Below, piece after piece: positions 42,227-51,200 of a DNA stretch of 64,000 nucleotides. Both the position numbers and the translations under genes were made by a program. Each line of letters opens with the position of its first letter. Position 1 is the first letter of the stretch. The DNA comes from Hymenobacter guriensis. Lineage in GTDB: Bacteria; Bacteroidota; Bacteroidia; Cytophagales; Hymenobacteraceae. The notes below the pieces were generated by a model. The model searched no databases, was not told the origin of the DNA, and saw only the letters and a list, made by a program, of their open reading frames with translations. The stretch spans positions 62,001 through 126,000 of the forward strand of contig NZ_JADWYK010000012.1 in the NCBI RefSeq assembly GCF_015773195.1, in the 5' to 3' direction.

Positions 42227-43465
42227 CTACCGGGCGGCTACCTCTCCCCCGCTCGGTAGCGGCAGGCCGGGTTTCAGCAGGCCCCGCAACTCCCGGAGCG
42301 GTACAAACAGCCGGATTTCGCCGAAGGCATACGCGGCCACTTCGTAGGGCACGTAGATAAATACCGCGCCTCCGCTGGTCAAATACACGTTGTGGGTAAC
42401 GGCTAGCGGCTCTTCAAAGATGACCTCGGAAAGCGAGGCACTTGGCGCCAGCTGATAGGCGCGCCGCAGGGCGGCGGCCAGCAGAGGCCGCAATTTTTCA
42501 TCGGAGCCAGGCCGGAAAATCTCCTCGTAGGTAAGGCGGCGGCCGGTGCGCGTGTCGAAGCTGGCGACTGTGGTGCCGTAGTTGCCGTGGGCACCGCCCG
42601 TGAAGCTGTAGTGGTAGAAACCCAGGCTCAGCAGCGGCGCCTGATTCCAGAGCACGTGGGCAAAATGCTGCTCCTCGTAGTTCAGGCCGATACCGAACTC
42701 CGGATAATCGGTGGAGTCGCCGGGCGCGGGCCGCACGGCGGCCATGTCCTGGCGGTAGTCCTGGGCGTGGGTGCGCCGGAGCTGCTGCCAAAAAGCCGTC
42801 AGCGCGGGCACCGGCGCATCGGGCAGGGTGTCGCCGCGCAGGCCGCGCACCATGTGGGCCGCGAGGGCGGTGGAGGCCGCGCCGCCTGCCAGGGGTTCTA
42901 GGGCCAGCACGCTCAGGCGGGCGCGGGGCGAGTTGGGTAGCTCCGGAAACGCCACCACGGAGTCCTGCAGAAAAACGCTACGGAACCCAAGACTGCCGGC
43001 CGGCCGGGCCAGGCGTAGCTGCACTGGTTTTCCATCCCAGGTGCCCACCAGCGCCCGGCCCTGGCGCCGCAGCCGCCACGCCGGACCATTGGCGCCCGGC
43101 TCCGGCGCGTGCTCGGGGCTGAAATCAACCAGCACCACGCTATCCGGAGAGGCACTGCCCCGGCCGCCCAGCTGGTAGGGCTGCCCGTCGGAGCCGGCGT
43201 AGGTGCCCAGCAGGCCTTCGGTTTCGGTGTCGCCGGGGCGGCTTGGCCAGGTTTGCAGGTGCAGCGTAATGGAGTCGGCGGAGCCGGGCAGCACGCCCCG
43301 GTACTGCGCGTAGGTGGCCCCGGGTGAGTCGGGCGTTGCAGTAGCCGCAGGCGCAGTAGCTGGAGGGCTCGTGGTTGTGGCCTGGTCGGCGTCGGCGGAG
43401 CGGGAACGGCAGGACAGGGCCGCTAGGCTCAGGGCACCAATGAAAAGGAAACGGGTAGTTGACAT
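42227..43465 (-). CDS. DUF3298 lipoprotein
   Basis: The lipobox LSC follows a signal peptide (FLFIGALSLAALSC). A Thr/Ala/Pro-rich linker leads into two parts: an N-terminal domain of about 120 residues with GVLPGSADSITLHLQTW, and a C-terminal DUF3298 region with YHYSFTGGAHGNYGTTVASF and GRRLTYEEIF. DUF3298 is found in RsiV-like proteins, where it binds lysozyme; no such role can be claimed here. The protein is expected at the outer membrane or periplasm. It starts at the ATG giving MSTTRFLFIG. It stands alone. Confidence 0.85.
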   Translation of the reverse strand: MSTTRFLFIGALSLAALSCRSRSADADQATTTSPPATAPAATATPDSPGATYAQYRGVLPGSADSITLHLQTWPSRPGDTETEGLLGTYAGSDGQPYQLGGRGSASPDSVVLVDFSPEHAPEPGANGPAWRLRRQGRALVGTWDGKPVQLRLARPAGSLGFRSVFLQDSVVAFPELPNSPRARLSVLALEPLAGGAASTALAAHMVRGLRGDTLPDAPVPALTAFWQQLRRTHAQDYRQDMAAVRPAPGDSTDYPEFGIGLNYEEQHFAHVLWNQAPLLSLGFYHYSFTGGAHGNYGTTVASFDTRTGRRLTYEEIFRPGSDEKLRPLLAAALRRAYQLAPSASLSEVIFEEPLAVTHNVYLTSGGAVFIYVPYEVAAYAFGEIRLFVPLRELRGLLKPGLPLPSGGEVAAR

Positions 43466-43603
43466 AGCCCGGCAAACGTACGCAGCCTCCGTTTAGCACG
43501 CGTAAGCTCTACCGTGTACATAATACGGGCCTTAGCTGATCTACGGCCTAGCTGGCCGCGTATGTACCAACACTGATTTCCACAACTCTCCACACCACAC
43601 TTC

Positions 43604-44473
43604 ATGAGCTACATCACCGCCGGCCGCGACGTAAACGGCCACGACATAAAGTTGCATTACATTGATCAGGGCGAAGGCGACCCTATTGTGCTGATACACG
43701 GCTGGCCCGCTACCTATGAAATGTGGGAGTACCAGCTGGCCGAGCTGCCCAAGCATGGCCACCGCGTGGTAGCCTACACCCGCCGGGGCTTCGGCAACTC
43801 CTCCAAAACCTGGGAAGGCAACGACTACGACACCTTTGCCGACGACCTGAAAGCCGTGCTCGACGAGCTGAACCTGCAGAACGTAACGTTGGTGGGTTTC
43901 TCGATGGGTGGGGGCGAAGTAGCCCGCTACATGGCTAAATACGGCGGGGCCCGCGTTTCGCGGGTGGCTTTCGTTTCGGCTGTTACTCCCTTCCTGTTGC
44001 AAACCGATGACAACCCCGATGGCGCGCCCAAAGCCAACTTCGATAAGATGGTGGAAGGCATCCGCAAAGACCGGTTCGACTTTCTGGCTACGTTCGGCAA
44101 GCAGTTCTTCGGGGTAGGCACCATCAGCCACCCCGTCAGTAATGCTACGCTGAACTGGATGCAGGCCATGTGCCAACTCGCCTCGCCCCGCGCCACTGAG
44201 CAGTGCGTGTACGCCTTTGCTGCCACGGACTTCCGCCAGGATCTGAAAACCATCAAAGTGCCCACGCTGGTTATTCACGGCAGCGACGACGCCACCGTGC
44301 CCGCCAAAGTAAGCGGGGAGCGGATGACGCAGTTTGTGCCCCATGCCCAGTTTGTGGAGTACAGCGGGGCCCCACACGGCCTGTTCATCACCGAAAAGGA
44401 CCGCCTCAACCACGACCTGCTTCAGTTCGTGGGCGGCACCAAAGTCACGAACTCCAACGCCTTCGCCTGGTAA
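43604..44473 (+). CDS. alpha/beta hydrolase of the non-haem chloroperoxidase/esterase group
   Basis: An alpha/beta hydrolase of 289 residues. The oxyanion-hole motif is HGWP, the nucleophile Ser is in GFSMGGGEVARYM, the acid Asp is in VIHGSDDATVP and the His is in GAPHGLF. The arrangement matches bacterial chloroperoxidase-like arylesterases and perhydrolases, which act on small esters. No signal peptide is seen, so it is cytoplasmic. It starts at the ATG giving MSYITAGRDV. It has its own strong terminator. Confidence 0.92.
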   Translation: MSYITAGRDVNGHDIKLHYIDQGEGDPIVLIHGWPATYEMWEYQLAELPKHGHRVVAYTRRGFGNSSKTWEGNDYDTFADDLKAVLDELNLQNVTLVGFSMGGGEVARYMAKYGGARVSRVAFVSAVTPFLLQTDDNPDGAPKANFDKMVEGIRKDRFDFLATFGKQFFGVGTISHPVSNATLNWMQAMCQLASPRATEQCVYAFAATDFRQDLKTIKVPTLVIHGSDDATVPAKVSGERMTQFVPHAQFVEYSGAPHGLFITEKDRLNHDLLQFVGGTKVTNSNAFAW

Positions 44474-44498
44474 TATTCCCGCCCGCTTCGGGTTTGTT

Positions 44499-44541
44499 GC
44501 GCCGCCGGCTCCTGATTTTCCGGGAGTTGGCGGCGCTTTTT
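44499..44541 (+). terminator. terminator after the alpha/beta hydrolase
   Basis: The stem gcgccgcc...ggcggcgc is extended by ggctcc/gggagt and followed by five Ts. Confidence 0.85.
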
Positions 44542-44575
44542 ATGGGCGGCTTCTTCTACCTGCCAGTTGGGAAAC

Positions 44576-44610
44576 TAAAAAACGGCAGCGAGGCCAATGC
44601 CTGCTGCCGT
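44576..44610 (-). terminator. terminator of the HNH gene
   Basis: On the minus strand the stem aacggcagcaggcat/cctcgctgccgtt is followed by a T6 run, directly at the stop codon of the HNH gene. Confidence 0.8.
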
Positions 44611-45104
44611 TAGTTGAGGTACGCGTGCCAGTTTTCGTCGATGGAACCGGCACTGAGCTTGAGGAAGCCGGAAAGCGTGGGTTTCTTGGGTTGCTGCCTG
44701 ATGGTGAGGCCGGCTTCCTGAGGGGTGCGGTGGCCCTTGGCGTGGTTGCAGCGGGCACAGGCCGTGAGCAGGTTGCTCCAGCTGGAGTCCCCGCCCCTAC
44801 TCCTGGGCAGCACGTGGTCCAGGGTCAGATTTTTAGTAGCGCCGCAGTACTGGCACTCGAAATGGTCGCGCTTCATGATGTTGTGGCGGCTGAGAGCAAT
44901 GCCTTTGTAGGGCACGCGCACGTAGCGCTGCAGCCGGATGATGCTGGGTTTGGGAAACGCCTGCGAGATAGTACGCAGCACGCCCTGCTCCGACTTGGCA
45001 ATCATTTCCGCCTTATCCAAAAAAAGCAGTACAAAGGCCTTTTGCACGCTGCACAGAGTAATGGCCGTATAGTCGCCATTCAAAACAAGCACTTTGTGGT
45101 CCAT
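44610..45104 (-). CDS. HNH endonuclease
   Basis: A 164-residue HNH nuclease. The zinc-binding cysteines are CQYCG and CARCN, and the catalytic core is LTLDHVLPRSRGGDSSWSNL, followed by NHAKGHRTP. The N-terminal half (HKVLVLNGDYTAITLCSVQ) is typical of a Bacteroidota group often found as a lone chromosomal gene. Its biological target is unknown: no methyltransferase, phage or toxin partner is nearby. It starts at the ATG giving MDHKVLVLNG. Confidence 0.92.
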   Translation of the reverse strand: MDHKVLVLNGDYTAITLCSVQKAFVLLFLDKAEMIAKSEQGVLRTISQAFPKPSIIRLQRYVRVPYKGIALSRHNIMKRDHFECQYCGATKNLTLDHVLPRSRGGDSSWSNLLTACARCNHAKGHRTPQEAGLTIRQQPKKPTLSGFLKLSAGSIDENWHAYLN

Positions 45105-45176
45105 ACGCTAGAATACAGAATCATCGGGTACAGCGAAAGCTAGATGATTCTAAGCGTATTAACAACAGAGGCAAGA

Positions 45177-45367
45177 GTGAAGTTGCGAAATGGGGAAGTT
45201 GTGAAGCGTGCATTGCGAGCCAAGCGAAGCAAGCCGTCCTGGGCAACGTAATAAGCTCTGAAATGTGAAAAGCCCCTGACGTCCGCGCTGGCGTCAGAGG
45301 CTTTCTGGTAAAAGAACGTGTCTAACGCTGTACAGGACGGATTGCTTCGGCTACGCCTCGCAATGAC
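45177..45367 (+). repeat. family-1 interspersed repeat, copy C
   Basis: The arms cattgcgag (45211) and ctcgcaatgac (45357-45367), with inner arms aagccgtcctg/caggacggatt, flank the hairpin aaaagcccctgacg/cgtcagaggcttt. A local word, gaagttg(c/t)gaa, is repeated just before it and recurs at 46182-46216. It lies between two minus-strand genes. Confidence 0.85.
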
Positions 45368-45374
45368 TGGTTGG

Positions 45375-46178
45375 CTATTCCGCCAGCAGGCGCTTGATGA
45401 GGCGGAGCTTGTGGGAGTACTTCTGCCGGTCGCGGTTGAAGATGCCGTTGTGGTCGAGCGGGTCGATGCGCACTTCGCCGTGGGCGTGCAGAATGGCTTG
45501 GTCGTCGAGCACTATGCCCACATGAATGATTTGGCCATCGGCATTGTCGAAGAAAGCCAGGTCGCCGGCGCGGGTCTGCGTCACGAAGTGCACCGGGTCG
45601 CCAAAGTCAATCTGCTGGCGGGCGTCGCGGGGAAGTTGCACCCCAATGAGGCCGTATAGCTGCTGCACCAAGCCCGAGCAGTCGAGGCCGAACACGCTTT
45701 TGCCGCCCCACACGTAGGGCGCCTTCAGGTACAGCTGGGCTACTTTCAGCAGCAGGCGCAGGCGCGGCTCTACGGCGCCGTGGGGGCCGTGGCCATTCTG
45801 GGGGTTAGTGGCGGCGCCATTATAGAACAGCTGCTGACTGCCCAGGCGCAGCGTCATCCCATCGAAAAAAGGCAGGCGGCAGCCCAGCGTCACGGGAATG
45901 CGGGTTTTGGCTTCGCTTACTACCTGCACCACATCAAGGCAGCGCGGGTGGTCCTGCTGCTGCCAGGCCAAGAAATACTCACCCGTGACGGGCGTGTGCT
46001 GCTTGAAGTCAATCCAGCCCACGTACTGGTCGGCGGCCAGGCGCACTTGGTGCCAATTGCCCTGGGAAAGCAGAATGGAATAGCATTCACCAAAAATCAA
46101 TTCGGTTACCAGCTCGGCCTTGTCCGAAGGCTCGGCCCGCACCGGCACGGCGCTCAACGCGCAAATTCCGTGGTCCAA
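45375..46178 (-). CDS. cytoplasmic NlpC/P60 peptidase with SH3 domains
   Basis: A C40 peptidase of 267 residues: two bacterial SH3-like domains (1-130), then NlpC/P60 with the nucleophile Cys167 (LDCSGLVQ), His219 (IIHVGIVL) and His231 or His233 (ILHAHGEV). No signal peptide is present. The layout resembles Bacillus YkfC, which cleaves gamma-D-glutamyl bonds of muropeptides during recycling; the same role is inferred. The start is a TTG inside an inverted repeat: no ATG is available, the protein family begins at this point (HGICALSAVPVRAEPS), and upstream codons translate the repeat. Confidence 0.87.
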   Translation of the reverse strand: MDHGICALSAVPVRAEPSDKAELVTELIFGECYSILLSQGNWHQVRLAADQYVGWIDFKQHTPVTGEYFLAWQQQDHPRCLDVVQVVSEAKTRIPVTLGCRLPFFDGMTLRLGSQQLFYNGAATNPQNGHGPHGAVEPRLRLLLKVAQLYLKAPYVWGGKSVFGLDCSGLVQQLYGLIGVQLPRDARQQIDFGDPVHFVTQTRAGDLAFFDNADGQIIHVGIVLDDQAILHAHGEVRIDPLDHNGIFNRDRQKYSHKLRLIKRLLAE

Positions 46179-46181
46179 ATG

Positions 46182-46316
46182 GTGAAGTTGTGAAAGGTGA
46201 AGTTGTGAAATGCGAATAGCCTTTATTGTGACAGGCTTACGCATCCATAATGCGAAACTCTGCCTTTAAACTGAACTTGCCAAGCAGCGCTTCGCAAATT
46301 CACCTTTCACAACTTT
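46182..46316. repeat. inverted repeat built from a gaagttgtgaaaggt word
   Basis: The left side has two direct copies of gtgaagttgtgaaa. The right arm ttcacctttcacaactt (46299-46315) is exactly complementary to 46185-46201, and tgcgaa/ttcgca extends it. The repeat fills the gap between smpB and the peptidase gene and overlaps the region in front of the latter's TTG start. Confidence 0.8.
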
Positions 46317-46318
46317 GC

Positions 46319-46792
46319 TTAATAATCCCGGGCGCGGTCCATTTCGCGCTTCTGGTCTTTGGCTTTGAGGTCTTCGCGCTTGTCGTAGAGCTTTTTGCCT
46401 TTGGCCAGGGCAATTTCCAGCTTGGCAAAGCCCCGCTCACTCACGAACATACGCACCGGAATGATGGTGAGGCCCTGCTCGGTGGCTTTATCGGCCAGCT
46501 GGCGTAGCTCGCGCTTGTTGAGCAGCAGCTTGCGCGGGCGGGTGGGCTCGTGGTTGTTGTAGGTACCCTCGGTGTACTTGGCAATGGTCACGTTGTGCAC
46601 CCACAGGCTGCCATCGGGGTGAAAGGAGCAGAAGCCGTCCTGGAGCTGTACGCTGCCGTCGCGGATGCTCTTGATTTCGGTTCCCTGCAGCATCAACCCC
46701 GCGTCGTACTGCGCCAGGAAGCTGTACTCGTGGCGGGCGCGGCGGTTCTGGATGTTGATGTGCTTGGGCTTGTCGTCTTTTTGCTTGGCCAT
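46319..46792 (-). CDS. smpB: SsrA-binding protein
   Basis: SmpB carries tmRNA to stalled ribosomes for rescue. The 157-residue protein has the standard features: NRRARHEYSFLAQYDAGLML at the start, GTEIKSIRDGSVQLQDGFC, and the basic tail GKKLYDKREDLKAKDQKREM. The ATG at 46792 gives MAKQKDDKPK; a short upstream extension is not conserved in character. The tmRNA gene itself is not in the window. Confidence 0.96.
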   Translation of the reverse strand: MAKQKDDKPKHINIQNRRARHEYSFLAQYDAGLMLQGTEIKSIRDGSVQLQDGFCSFHPDGSLWVHNVTIAKYTEGTYNNHEPTRPRKLLLNKRELRQLADKATEQGLTIIPVRMFVSERGFAKLEIALAKGKKLYDKREDLKAKDQKREMDRARDY

Positions 46793-46935
46793 GGGAAGAA
46801 AGGAAGTTGGCCGGGGCGACAGCGCCAAAGTTGGCCAACAAAGGTCGAAAGAAGTCAGCAGCGGCTTGCTGGCCGGCTATACGCAGGGCGGGAGCGGGAG
46901 TATGCCTTGGGCCGAAACCCACCGGAAATTTTCGG

Positions 46936-47940
46936 CTACGAGAGTTTCAGGCGTGGGTCGGAGCTGACGAGTTGGGAAGCAAAATCACCGGCCTGGTACT
47001 GAAAGTGGGCCGTCATGGCCACCATACCGGCGTTGTCGGTGCAGAACTGGAAAGCGGGAATAAATACCTGCCAGCCCTGGGCGGCGGCTTCATCCTGCAA
47101 AGCTTGGCGCAGGCCGCTGTTAGCGGCCACCCCACCGGCCAGCGCCACCTGCGTCAGGCCATTATCGGCGGCGGCGCGGCGCAACTGTCGGAGCAGCGTC
47201 TGGATGATGGTGTGCTGGATGCTGGCGCAGAGGTCGGCCAGGTTTTCCTGTGCGAAGTCGGGGTTCTGGGCGGTTTCCTTCTTCAGGAAGTACAGCACCG
47301 CCGTTTTCAGTCCGCTAAAGGAAAAGTCGTAGCCCGGCATGGCGCCTACCGGAAACGGGAAGCGCGTGGGGTTGCCCTGGCGAGCCAGCTTATCGAGGTG
47401 AGGACCGCCGGGATAGGGCAGGCCCAGCAGCTTGGCCGTTTTATCGAAGGCTTCGCCGGCCGCGTCGTCGATGGTCTGACCGATGATTTCCATGTTGAGG
47501 GCGCTGCGCACGATGACCAGCTGGGTGTGCCCCCCGCTCACGGTAAGGCACAGAAACGGAAACACGGGGCGCGGCTCCTCAATGAAGTGGGCCAGGATGT
47601 GGGCCCGCATGTGGTTCACGGCAATAAGCGGCTTGCCCAAAGCCAGGGCCAGGGTTTTGGCAAACATACCGCCCACCAGCAAGGAGCCCAGCAGGCCCGG
47701 TCCTTGCGTGAAGGCTACTGCGTCGAGGTCTTTTTTACTGATGCCCGCCTTGTGCAGGGCCGCTTCTACTACCGGAATGAGATGCTGCTGATGGGCACGC
47801 GAAGCCAGCTCGGGTACAACACCGCCGTACTGCTCGTGCACTTGCTGGGTAGCCACCACGTTGGAGCGGATTTCCCCGTCGACCATAACGGCTGCCGAAG
47901 TATCGTCGCAGGAACTCTCAATGGCCAGAATAGTCGGCAT
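46936..47940 (-). CDS. tsaD: tRNA N6-adenosine threonylcarbamoyltransferase
   Basis: TsaD transfers threonylcarbamoyl to A37 of tRNAs that read ANN codons. The ASKHA fold is shown by ILAIESSCDDTSAAVM, the metal ligands His110 and His114 (NHMRAHILAH), VSGGHTQLV and DDAAGEAFDKTAKLLGL. The length of 334 residues is normal. The ATG at 47940 is used: the open frame extends 36 codons upstream, but that part translates an inverted repeat. The partner genes tsaB and tsaE are not in the window. Confidence 0.96.
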   Translation of the reverse strand: MPTILAIESSCDDTSAAVMVDGEIRSNVVATQQVHEQYGGVVPELASRAHQQHLIPVVEAALHKAGISKKDLDAVAFTQGPGLLGSLLVGGMFAKTLALALGKPLIAVNHMRAHILAHFIEEPRPVFPFLCLTVSGGHTQLVIVRSALNMEIIGQTIDDAAGEAFDKTAKLLGLPYPGGPHLDKLARQGNPTRFPFPVGAMPGYDFSFSGLKTAVLYFLKKETAQNPDFAQENLADLCASIQHTIIQTLLRQLRRAAADNGLTQVALAGGVAANSGLRQALQDEAAAQGWQVFIPAFQFCTDNAGMVAMTAHFQYQAGDFASQLVSSDPRLKLS

Positions 47941-47946
47941 CTTTTT

Positions 47947-48064
47947 AAATTCTGAATTATGAATCTTGAATGATGAATTGAGCCGGCGGTTTGGCGCCAC
48001 ATGGCTTATCACCAGACAACCTCTCAAGTAAAATTCAGAATTCATCATTCAGAATTCAGAATTT
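47947..48064. repeat. inverted repeat built from an aattctgaat/gatgaatt word
   Basis: The left arm begins aaattctgaattatgaatct (47947) and the right arm ends cattcagaattcagaattt (48064). They pair over about 33 bases with a few mismatches, around a spacer of about 52 bases. Each arm repeats the short word ttcaga(a)ttcat two to three times. The repeat abuts the tsaD start codon, between divergent genes. Confidence 0.8.
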
Positions 48065-48189
48065 CTCCGACAAAGGTCGGGGCAAAACGCTAAACTGCCG
48101 CGCCGGGCGTTTACCAGGGCCAACCTGCGCCGTACTTCCGCCGTTTTGAGCGAAAAATACCCGTCAGGCAACGGTCTTGGGCAACCCTT

Positions 48190-48197
48190 TATCTTTG
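48190..48197 (+). promoter_or_regulatory. -7 box of the tamB-like gene
   Basis: TATCTTTG matches TAnnTTTG and lies about 40 bases before the GTG start. Confidence 0.45.
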
Positions 48198-48234
48198 TTC
48201 CGATTAGCTGCCGCGTTTTTCTTTTTCTGCCTTC

Positions 48235-51200
48235 GTGCCCCGTTTCCTCTCCATTCTGCTGAAAGCCCTGCTCGGGCTGGTGCTGCTGCTGGCCCTCGTG
48301 CTGGTTGGCACGCTGGTGGCGTTGCGGCTGCCGGGAGTGCAAACGCGGCTGGCCCACAAGGCGGCCACCATGCTCACCAAGCGCCTGGGTCACCGCGTGA
48401 CGGTGGGCCGGGTAGACGTGCGCCCATTTTCGCGGGTGCTGCTGGAGCAGGTGCGCGTGCTCGACCGGCGCGGCAACGAACTGTTCAACATCGGGCGGGC
48501 CGATGCGGACATCACGCTCTTCTCGGTTTTCGACCCCAGCCACCTGCACGTGGGCAAGCTCACGCTGGAGGAGCCCCGCTTTTCGCTTATCACCTACCCC
48601 GGCCAGCCAGACAGCACCAACCTCACTGAATTTCTCTCCGCCGTGCGGCGCCTTATTGGCCCTACCGACACTACCAAGGTCAGCAAACCTTTCGACTTCA
48701 AGATTGACGCCATCGGGCTGCGCAACGGCCGCTTCGTGCTCGACGACCGGAACAAGCCCCGGGAGCCATACTACGGCCGCACGATGGACTATGCGCACAT
48801 GTACCTCGACAGCATCTACGGCGACCTGTCAGGTATTCAGCTGCGCGGCGACACTATCTATACCCGGGTGCAAAGCCTGCGCACCGTGGATGCGCCTTCC
48901 GGCACCCGCCTGCGCGAGCTGACGGCCGATATGACGTACGCCGGCAAGTTCTGGGAGTTCGACAAGCTGAACCTGCGGGTACAAAACAGCCAACTGCACC
49001 ACTACCTGCGCTTCGAATACGACCATTTTCTCAACTTCACCGACTTCAACGACTCGGTAAAGGTCATTGCCCGCCTGAGCCCGTCCCGGGTGTACTCCGA
49101 CGACATTGCCAAGTTCGCGCCCCAGGAGTTTCTGCAGAGGCTCCACGAAACCGTGCTGCTCTCGGGCGAGGCTAAGGGCTACGTGCGCAACTTCGCCACC
49201 AAAAATCTGGACGTGCGCTACGGCCGCAACACCCATGTGCTGGGCAATATCAGCGTCCAGGGCCTGCCCAATTTCAAGGAAAGCTTCGTAGAAATGCGCC
49301 TACAGCCCTCCATCGTAGATGGGCGCGACATCCGGCGCTACGTTCCGGCTTCGGGCTGGCCCTACGTGCAGCGGCTGGGCACCGTGAAGCTAAAAGGGCA
49401 GTTCCTGGGCTTCTACAACGACTTTGTGGCTAATGGCTCGTTCCAGACAGCATTGGGCTCGGTGGTGAGCGACGTGAACCTCAAGTTCAAGACTGACCCA
49501 AGCAACTCCAGCTACGAGGGCAACGTGAAAACCACTGCCTTCCAGCTGGGCAAGCTACTGGGCGACGAAAGCCTGGTGCGCGACGTGACCATGAACGGAC
49601 GCGTGGCAGGCGTGGGCTTCACGCCCGCCGGGGCCCGGGTACGAGCCAATGCCACCGTGCAAAGCATCTGGCTGCAGGGCTACCGCTACCGCAACATTAC
49701 CACCAACGGGCAGTTCAGCCGCCAGTCGTTTGCGGGCAAGCTCAGCATCGACGACCCCAACCTGCGCGCCACCGCCGATGGCAGTGTGGATTTGAACCCC
49801 AATCGGCAGGCCTTCGACCTGCGGGCTACCGTGCGCCGCGCCAACCTGCGCGCCCTCGGCCTCACCAAGCAGAACCTCACGCTGGCCACCACCGCCGATG
49901 TCCGCTTTCAGGGTTTGCAGCTCGATAAGCTTTTGGGCAGCATTGTGCTGCGCAACTCCCGCCTGGGCTTCGAGGGCCGCACGGTGCCCATTGATACCTT
50001 CGACGTGTTTTCGCGCCGCGACCCGGACGGGCAGCGCCGCCTGCTGGTGCGCTCTGAAGTGGCCGACCTCACGGCCGTGGGCAACTTCGACTTTTCCCGC
50101 GTGATGCGCGACGTGCAGACGCTGCTGACGGAGTACCAGCTCAACTTTGAAAGCGACGAAGCCGCTACCGCCGCCTACTACCGCCGCAAGCGCCGCCTGC
50201 CCACCCCCGACTACGCCATTAACCTGAATGTGTACCTGAAGCGGCCAAATCCGGTGCTGCACCTGTTTGTGCCCGCTCTCACGCTCTCCGATTACTCGCG
50301 CATTGATGGCTCTTTCCGCAACGGCAACACGTCCATTTTCTCGCTGGGCGGACATTTTGATGCCTTGCAGTACGACAGCGTACGGACGCTGAACACAGAT
50401 TTCGACTTCACGACCTCCAAGCTGCCGTACCAACCTGAGGTGCTGGCCCAGGCCAGCGTGACCTCGCAGCGGCAGCGCGTGCCGGGGCTGGGCAACACCC
50501 AGGATTTCTACGTGGAAGGCGTGTGGGACCAGGAGCGTATCAACTTCTCGACGTCCCTGGCCCAGACGGGCACCACCAACCGTGCGCAGATCAACGGGGC
50601 GCTGTCGTTTCTGCCCCAGGCGGTACAGATTGTGTTCCGGCAGTCGGGGGTGAACCTGCTGGGGCGCGACTGGGCCATTGCGGCCGAAAACTCCGTGCTC
50701 ATCAGCGGGGGCGGACGCGAAATCGACGTGCAGAACCTGAATCTTTCCAACGGCTCGCAGAGCATCAGCGCCCAGGGCCAGCTTTCGCAGGACCCTAGCA
50801 AGCTGCTACGGCTGGCGGTGCAGAACTTTGAGCTGGGCACGCTCAACCAACTCACCCACCAGAATATTACCGGCCGCGTAAATGCGGTGGGCGACCTGCG
50901 CGGCGTCTACGGCCAGCTGGTAGCCAGCGCCCGGCTCGACGTAGATTCGCTGGTATTTGACAACGTGCTGATAGGTGACGTAGCGGGCGTAGCCGACTGG
51001 GACAACCCGGCTCAGCTGCTGCGCCTTTCGGCCAATGTGCTCCGTGACCAGCAGCGCCTAGTGGCCCTCAGCGGTACCTACAAGCCCAGCGAAGCCGTGG
51101 ACCAGCTGAACGTGACGGCCGTGCTGAACGACGCGCCCGTGAAGCTGGCCGAGCCCCTGCTCAACACCCTGTTCAGCAATATGGGCGGCCTGGCCAATGG

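Noticed and set aside
44610..45104. HNH gene as part of a defence or restriction island
   Set aside because: No partner gene, phage gene or composition change is seen around it; lone HNH genes of this group are common in the phylum.
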